Source of the DNA: RGIG1828 sp045546535
GTDB lineage: Bacteria > Bacillota > Clostridia > UMGS1810
Length of the DNA: 9,362 nucleotides
NCBI GenBank assembly: GCA_045546535.1
Contig: JAZQDA010000119.1
Span: 1-9,362 of the forward strand
Direction: 5' to 3'
In this document: positions 6,915-9,362 of the stretch, in pieces
Position numbering within the stretch: the stretch's first letter is position 1
Layout of the letters: each line of letters begins with the position of its first letter
Made by a program: the position numbers and the translations under genes
The notes under the pieces: generated by a model
Told to the model about the DNA's origin: nothing
Database searches by the model: none
What the model saw: only the letters and a program-made list of their open reading frames with translations

Positions 6915-7439
6915 TCATATTAAAAAAATAACTATCAGAACACCGGCATATATGCCAAGTTTGGCGCATATATCATCAGTTTTTCTTGTTTTGTTTTTTA
7001 TTTCTTCAAATTCATCATCAGCATTTTTCATAAATGCATCAATATTTTCAACTTGTGTATGAACATCTCCGCTTCCAAGAATAGTGCCAAATTTCAAAAA
7101 AATATTCAGGTCTTTTTTGTTGTAAACTGTAAGACCTTCGCATTGTTTTACGCTTTCTGCCCATATTTCCGACATTGGTTTTCCCTCGGAATGTTTTGCA
7201 TTGTCCAAAAAAGTCTTAAATATAAGCGAATTGTTTTTATCAGAGATTTCAATAACCTTTTTTGTTGCTGTTATAATATCTGTTAAATTGCATCTGATTT
7301 CCGTTTCAAACAGTTTTAAACATAATGAAAGATTTTCGAAAGATTTCATCTTGATTCCGTTTTCAAATTTGAACGAATAACCAAGTAAAGTGCAAGATAT
7401 AAGAACCAAAAACGAACCTGTAATTTTCAAAAACAACAC
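6915..7439 (-). CDS. spoIIIAB: Stage III sporulation protein SpoIIIAB
   Basis: SpoIIIAB is a bitopic membrane protein with a cytoplasmic helical domain that resembles half of a type II secretion GspF-like platform protein. It is thought to dock the ATPase SpoIIIAA. The 174 residues show an N-terminal membrane segment (about 4-22), a long helical domain (about 30-158) with Glu/Lys-rich helices, and a second membrane segment ending at the C-terminus (162-174). LGSGD at 121-125 followed by a Gln four residues later matches the family's L-G-x-x-D...Q turn. The start is GTG 7439, with an excellent AGGAGGG 7 nt upstream. That ribosome site is formed by the last codons and stop region of spoIIIAA, 4 nt apart, so the two genes are coupled. 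Confidence 0.94.
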   Translation of the reverse strand: MLFLKITGSFLVLISCTLLGYSFKFENGIKMKSFENLSLCLKLFETEIRCNLTDIITATKKVIEISDKNNSLIFKTFLDNAKHSEGKPMSEIWAESVKQCEGLTVYNKKDLNIFLKFGTILGSGDVHTQVENIDAFMKNADDEFEEIKNKTRKTDDICAKLGIYAGVLIVIFLI

Positions 7440-7443
7440 TTAG

Positions 7444-8367
7444 TTACCCTCCTAATATTTTTTCTATTGTTCCAACACCTTTTCTTTTTGAAAGCACTAT
7501 GACTGTTTCAAAGAAATTTACTCCATTCAGAGATGTTAATTCATTGATGTTTTCATCTTTACCGTGAACTGATGCAATTATTGCACAGCCTGACTGTTTT
7601 GCAAAAAGTGCAGATTTATAATCTTCATGACTACACATCTCATCAACAACTATAACATCAGGACACATACTTCTGACAACTATTGGAACTGCTATATGCT
7701 TAGGACAACCACTCATCAAAATATTATTTGTACCAATATCAAGTTGGCTTTTGCCTCCGACACTGCATGCAAGTTCATATCTTTCATCTATAACAGCGCA
7801 TATACCTGTATCTGTTTTTTTATTATCACTTCCGATAATTCTTGCAATATCTCTTAAAAGTGTTGTTTTACCGCATCCAGGCGGAGAAATAATAAGGGTA
7901 TTTTTAAAAGTTTTATCTTTATAAATGAAATCAAGCAATGGTTCGGCTATACCGGGTTTCTCATGAGATATCCTGAAATTTAACGAATAGATTTCATTAA
8001 CAGATTTAATCTTGTCATTTTCGACAGTGCAGTTTCCAACAATCCCCACACGGTTTGCACCGCTAAGTGTTATGAATCCGTTATTTATATATCGTGAATA
8101 TGTATACACTGATGAAGCGGTTATCATTTCAAAAATTGCATTAATATCTTTTCTTGATATATTGTAAGCACCGTCAGGTGTGTTTAAAACTCCATGGTGC
8201 GACAGATATCTTCTTTGTGCCCCCAGTTCAATCATTAACGGACCGTTACAATTCATTCTTATGTTGGTGATTTCACTCCAGATGCTATTATCCAAAAAAT
8301 CAAATAATTTGCGTATATTAAACGGAAAATAATTTAATATTTCCGTTCCTTTTAAATTCTTGTCCAA
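7444..8367 (-). CDS. spoIIIAA: Stage III sporulation protein SpoIIIAA, secretion-type ATPase
   Basis: SpoIIIAA is the cytoplasmic mother-cell ATPase of the SpoIIIA-SpoIIQ channel, related to type II/IV secretion ATPases. From the preferred start TTG 8367 it has 307 residues. Walker A PPGCGKTT spans 162-169 with Lys167. DERYE at 194-198 and the Walker B VIVVDEM (Asp242, Glu243) follow, then SVHG at 266-269, all as in the family. The N-terminal 130 residues form the expected accessory domain (RRYLSHHG, then SGANRVGIVGNCT). The start was chosen because AGGAG at 8380-8376 lies 8 nt before this TTG, whereas the longer frame's GTG at 8376 overlaps the ribosome site. It is the first gene of the operon and divergent from sigH. 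In known spore formers the operon is sigma-E driven; no convincing sigma-E promoter is visible here. Confidence 0.96.
   Translation of the reverse strand: MDKNLKGTEILNYFPFNIRKLFDFLDNSIWSEITNIRMNCNGPLMIELGAQRRYLSHHGVLNTPDGAYNISRKDINAIFEMITASSVYTYSRYINNGFITLSGANRVGIVGNCTVENDKIKSVNEIYSLNFRISHEKPGIAEPLLDFIYKDKTFKNTLIISPPGCGKTTLLRDIARIIGSDNKKTDTGICAVIDERYELACSVGGKSQLDIGTNNILMSGCPKHIAVPIVVRSMCPDVIVVDEMCSHEDYKSALFAKQSGCAIIASVHGKDENINELTSLNGVNFFETVIVLSKRKGVGTIEKILGG
7447..7453 (-). promoter_or_regulatory. Ribosome-binding site of spoIIIAB, embedded in the end of spoIIIAA
   Basis: AGGAGGG on the minus strand encodes the terminal Gly-Gly of SpoIIIAA and lies 7 nt before the GTG start of spoIIIAB. Confidence 0.8.
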
Positions 8368-8375
8368 AGTAACCA

Positions 8376-8380
8376 CTCCT
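8376..8380 (-). promoter_or_regulatory. Ribosome-binding site deciding the spoIIIAA start
   Basis: AGGAG on the minus strand lies 8 nt before TTG 8367-8365. The upstream GTG at 8376-8374 uses the last G of this site as its first base and so is unlikely to be the start. Confidence 0.72.
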
Positions 8381-8424
8381 GAAGTTATTATATTTTTGAC
8401 CGCTTTATTTTAGAACTTATTTTC

Positions 8425-8452
8425 TTGACAAAAGATATAAATATGGTAAAAT
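8425..8452 (+). promoter_or_regulatory. Extended -10 sigma-A promoter of sigH
   Basis: TTGACA at 8425-8430, a 16-nt spacer and TAAAAT at 8447-8452 form a sigma-A-type promoter. The TGG just before the -10 provides an extended -10 element (TGn). The predicted start near 8459 gives a leader of about 29 nt. The divergent spoIIIAA start at 8367 is only 57 bp away from the -35 on the other side. Confidence 0.78.
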
Positions 8453-8474
8453 AATTTATACTACATTCTTTTAC

Positions 8475-8478
8475 GGAG
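8475..8478 (+). promoter_or_regulatory. Ribosome-binding site deciding the sigH start
   Basis: GGAG at 8475-8478 is 9 nt before ATG 8488. It directly abuts the earlier in-frame ATG at 8479, which is too close to serve as start. Confidence 0.78.
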
Positions 8479-8487
8479 ATGAAAGTT

Positions 8488-9123
8488 ATGTTAACCTCTA
8501 CGGGCAAAGAACTTTTAAATTTATCTGATGACGAATTGATAGTTCTTTCAAAAAACGGAAACGGATACGCAACTGAAATTTTGCTTGAACGCTACAGAAA
8601 TTTTGTAAGGTCGCGCTCAAGAACATATTTTCTTATAGGCGCAGATAAAGAAGACATAATACAAGAAGGTATGATTGGTCTTTACAAAGCAATCAGAGAT
8701 TATAAGCCCGAAGCACAAGCCTCGTTTAAATCCTTTGCTGAATTATGTATCACACGTCAAATAATAACGGCAATAAAAACAGCGACCAGGCAAAAACATC
8801 TCCCACTTAATTCTTACATATCACTTAATAAACCGGTGTATGAAGATGAAAGCGAAAGAATACTGCTTGACACAGTGATAGAAAGAAAAAGACTTGATCC
8901 TGAAGAGATAATGATTGACAAAGAGAGATTTTCATCAATTGAAGAAAAACTATCACAGATTTTAAGCAAACTTGAATGGAATGTTTTGCTTAAATATCTG
9001 GAAGGTAACAGTTATGTTGATATAGCGAGAAAAATTGGGAAAAGCGAAAAATCTATCGATAACGCTCTCCAGAGAATTAAAAAGAAAATTGAAAAGCACA
9101 TTTTAAGTGAAAACGACATCTAA
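8488..9123 (+). CDS. sigH: RNA polymerase sporulation sigma factor SigH (Spo0H)
   Basis: SigH directs RNA polymerase to early stationary-phase and sporulation-initiation genes. The 211-residue sigma-70-family protein (from ATG 8488) has region 2 at about 29-104. The near-invariant stretch SYFLIGAD...EDIIQEGMIGLYKAIRD is represented here as TYFLIGADKEDIIQEG (46-61) plus MIGLYKAIRD (62-71). The promoter -10 recognition helix FAELCITRQIITAIKTATRQKH (positions 83-104) and the following LPLNSYISLNKP (105-116) are diagnostic for SigH. Region 4 spans about 148-204, with the helix-turn-helix at 177-199 (DIARKIGKSEKSIDNALQR). Length is typical. It is transcribed alone, away from spoIIIA, and is followed by hairpins and a terminator. 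Its position beside spoIIIA, rather than in the usual rlmB-secE-nusG neighbourhood, is unusual. Confidence 0.97.
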   Translation: MLTSTGKELLNLSDDELIVLSKNGNGYATEILLERYRNFVRSRSRTYFLIGADKEDIIQEGMIGLYKAIRDYKPEAQASFKSFAELCITRQIITAIKTATRQKHLPLNSYISLNKPVYEDESERILLDTVIERKRLDPEEIMIDKERFSSIEEKLSQILSKLEWNVLLKYLEGNSYVDIARKIGKSEKSIDNALQRIKKKIEKHILSENDI

Positions 9124-9147
9124 TTTGTATGTTTTCAACAAAACAAT

Positions 9148-9183
9148 ATGGCACATTTTGACGAATTAGTCAAAATGTGCCAT
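9148..9183. repeat. Perfect 15-bp inverted repeat downstream of sigH
   Basis: ATGGCACATTTTGAC (9148-9162) is followed by a 6-nt loop and its exact reverse complement (9169-9183). It lies 25 nt after the sigH stop. No T-run follows (TGCTTATTACTG) and no A-run precedes it, so it is not a standard intrinsic terminator. It could be an operator, an mRNA-stabilising 3' hairpin or a copy of a dispersed palindromic element. Confidence 0.85.
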
Positions 9184-9199
9184 TGCTTATTACTGTATA

Positions 9200-9226
9200 T
9201 TGTGGTATTATTATCACATACCACAA
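9200..9226. repeat. 9-bp stem hairpin in the sigH 3' region
   Basis: TTGTGGTAT (9200-9208) pairs exactly with ATACCACAA (9218-9226) across a 9-nt loop. A CTTTTT run starts 8 nt after the stem, so it is at best a weak terminator for sigH. Confidence 0.55.
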
Positions 9227-9266
9227 GCAAACTACTTTTTCATTTTCTCTCCTTATACATAGGAAG

Positions 9267-9297
9267 CAAAAACAGGCATTTAATATGCCTGTTTTTG
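9267..9297 (+). terminator. Intrinsic terminator after sigH, probably bidirectional
   Basis: CAAAAACAGGCAT (9267-9279) pairs exactly with ATGCCTGTTTTTG (9285-9297) around a TTAAT loop. The G/C-containing core CAGGC is flanked by an A-tract on the left and a T-tract on the right, continuing as GTGTTTT. The symmetric A/T arms allow termination from either direction. It lies about 145 nt past the sigH stop. Confidence 0.85.
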
Positions 9298-9362
9298 TGT
9301 TTTAAAATCGTGAAAACAAAAGAAATCCAGAGATATCTCTTGTAAACCGGAGAAAAAATTTG

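Larger units (their letters stand above)
9124..9362. other. 239-bp region after sigH without a convincing gene
   Basis: This stretch holds three separate hairpins (9148-9183, 9200-9226, 9267-9297) and the palindrome AGAGATATCTCT at 9329-9340. An open frame from ATG 9148 runs straight through these hairpins, has no ribosome site and is not believable. GGAG at 9349-9352 lies 7 nt before a TTG at 9360-9362, so another plus-strand gene could begin right at the window edge, but nothing of its coding sequence is visible. Confidence 0.6.

Noticed and set aside
8438..8460. ATAAAT...ATTTAT inverted repeat overlapping the sigH -10 region
   Set aside because: The arms are only 6 bp of pure A/T in an AT-rich spacer, which is easily expected by chance.
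8438..8468. Possible sigma-E promoter for spoIIIA (GAATGTA and CATATTTA on the minus strand)
   Set aside because: The -35 has two mismatches, the spacer is about 16 nt, and the -10 matches only its CATA part. The operon is expected to be sigma-E dependent from family knowledge, but this site is too weak to annotate.
9148..9297. CRISPR-like or insertion-sequence end in the sigH 3' region
   Set aside because: The hairpins differ in sequence and spacing, there are no repeated units with spacers, and there is no transposase fragment or target-site duplication in the window.
9148..9345. 65-codon plus-strand frame starting in the palindrome
   Set aside because: It runs through three hairpins including an intrinsic terminator, has no Shine-Dalgarno site, and its ATG is part of the inverted repeat.

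Overview
The window reads as chromosomal DNA of an endospore-forming, AT-rich Firmicute, most likely class Clostridia. This rests on a complete eight-gene spoIIIA operon and a clear sigma-H (SigH/Spo0H) gene, clean Shine-Dalgarno sites, frequent TTG/GTG starts and AT-rich codon use. No species can be named from the sequence alone. UGA is a normal stop here: spoIIIAB, AD, AE and AF all end with it.

Layout, left to right. Positions 1-1122 (minus) hold most of a small-type malic enzyme, cut by the window edge. Positions 1139-3640 (minus) hold one long glycoside-hydrolase-like reading frame (GH20-like superfamily) interrupted by a single in-frame TGA at 2093-2095. It is either a recent pseudogene or a sequencing error. 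The hydrolase and malic enzyme are 16 nt apart and probably share a transcript from a near-consensus sigma-A promoter at 3691-3719.

Positions 3745-8367 (minus) hold spoIIIAA-AB-AC-AD-AE-AF-AG-AH in the canonical order, tightly packed with short gaps and overlaps. They encode the mother-cell half of the SpoIIIA-SpoIIQ channel (feeding tube): cytoplasmic ATPase AA, membrane platform AB-AE, and ring-forming AF, AG and AH. Shine-Dalgarno positions show that several starts lie inside the longest open frames. Five of the eight genes appear to start with TTG or GTG.

Positions 8488-9123 (plus), divergent from spoIIIA, encode SigH, with an extended -10 sigma-A promoter at 8425-8452. The 239 bp after sigH hold no convincing gene. 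They carry three hairpins (a perfect 15-bp inverted repeat, a 9-bp stem and a classic intrinsic terminator) and a 12-bp palindrome near the window end.

Functionally, the right two-thirds is a sporulation locus: an initiation sigma factor head-to-head with a mother-cell engulfment operon. In the Bacillus and Clostridium genomes I recall, these two loci are not adjacent. The left third is unrelated carbon metabolism. I see no mobile element, CRISPR array, tRNA or rRNA, and no clearly new biological system. The points most worth checking are the in-frame TGA, the sigH/spoIIIA adjacency, the inverted repeat around the hydrolase promoter, and the palindrome without a T-tract after sigH.
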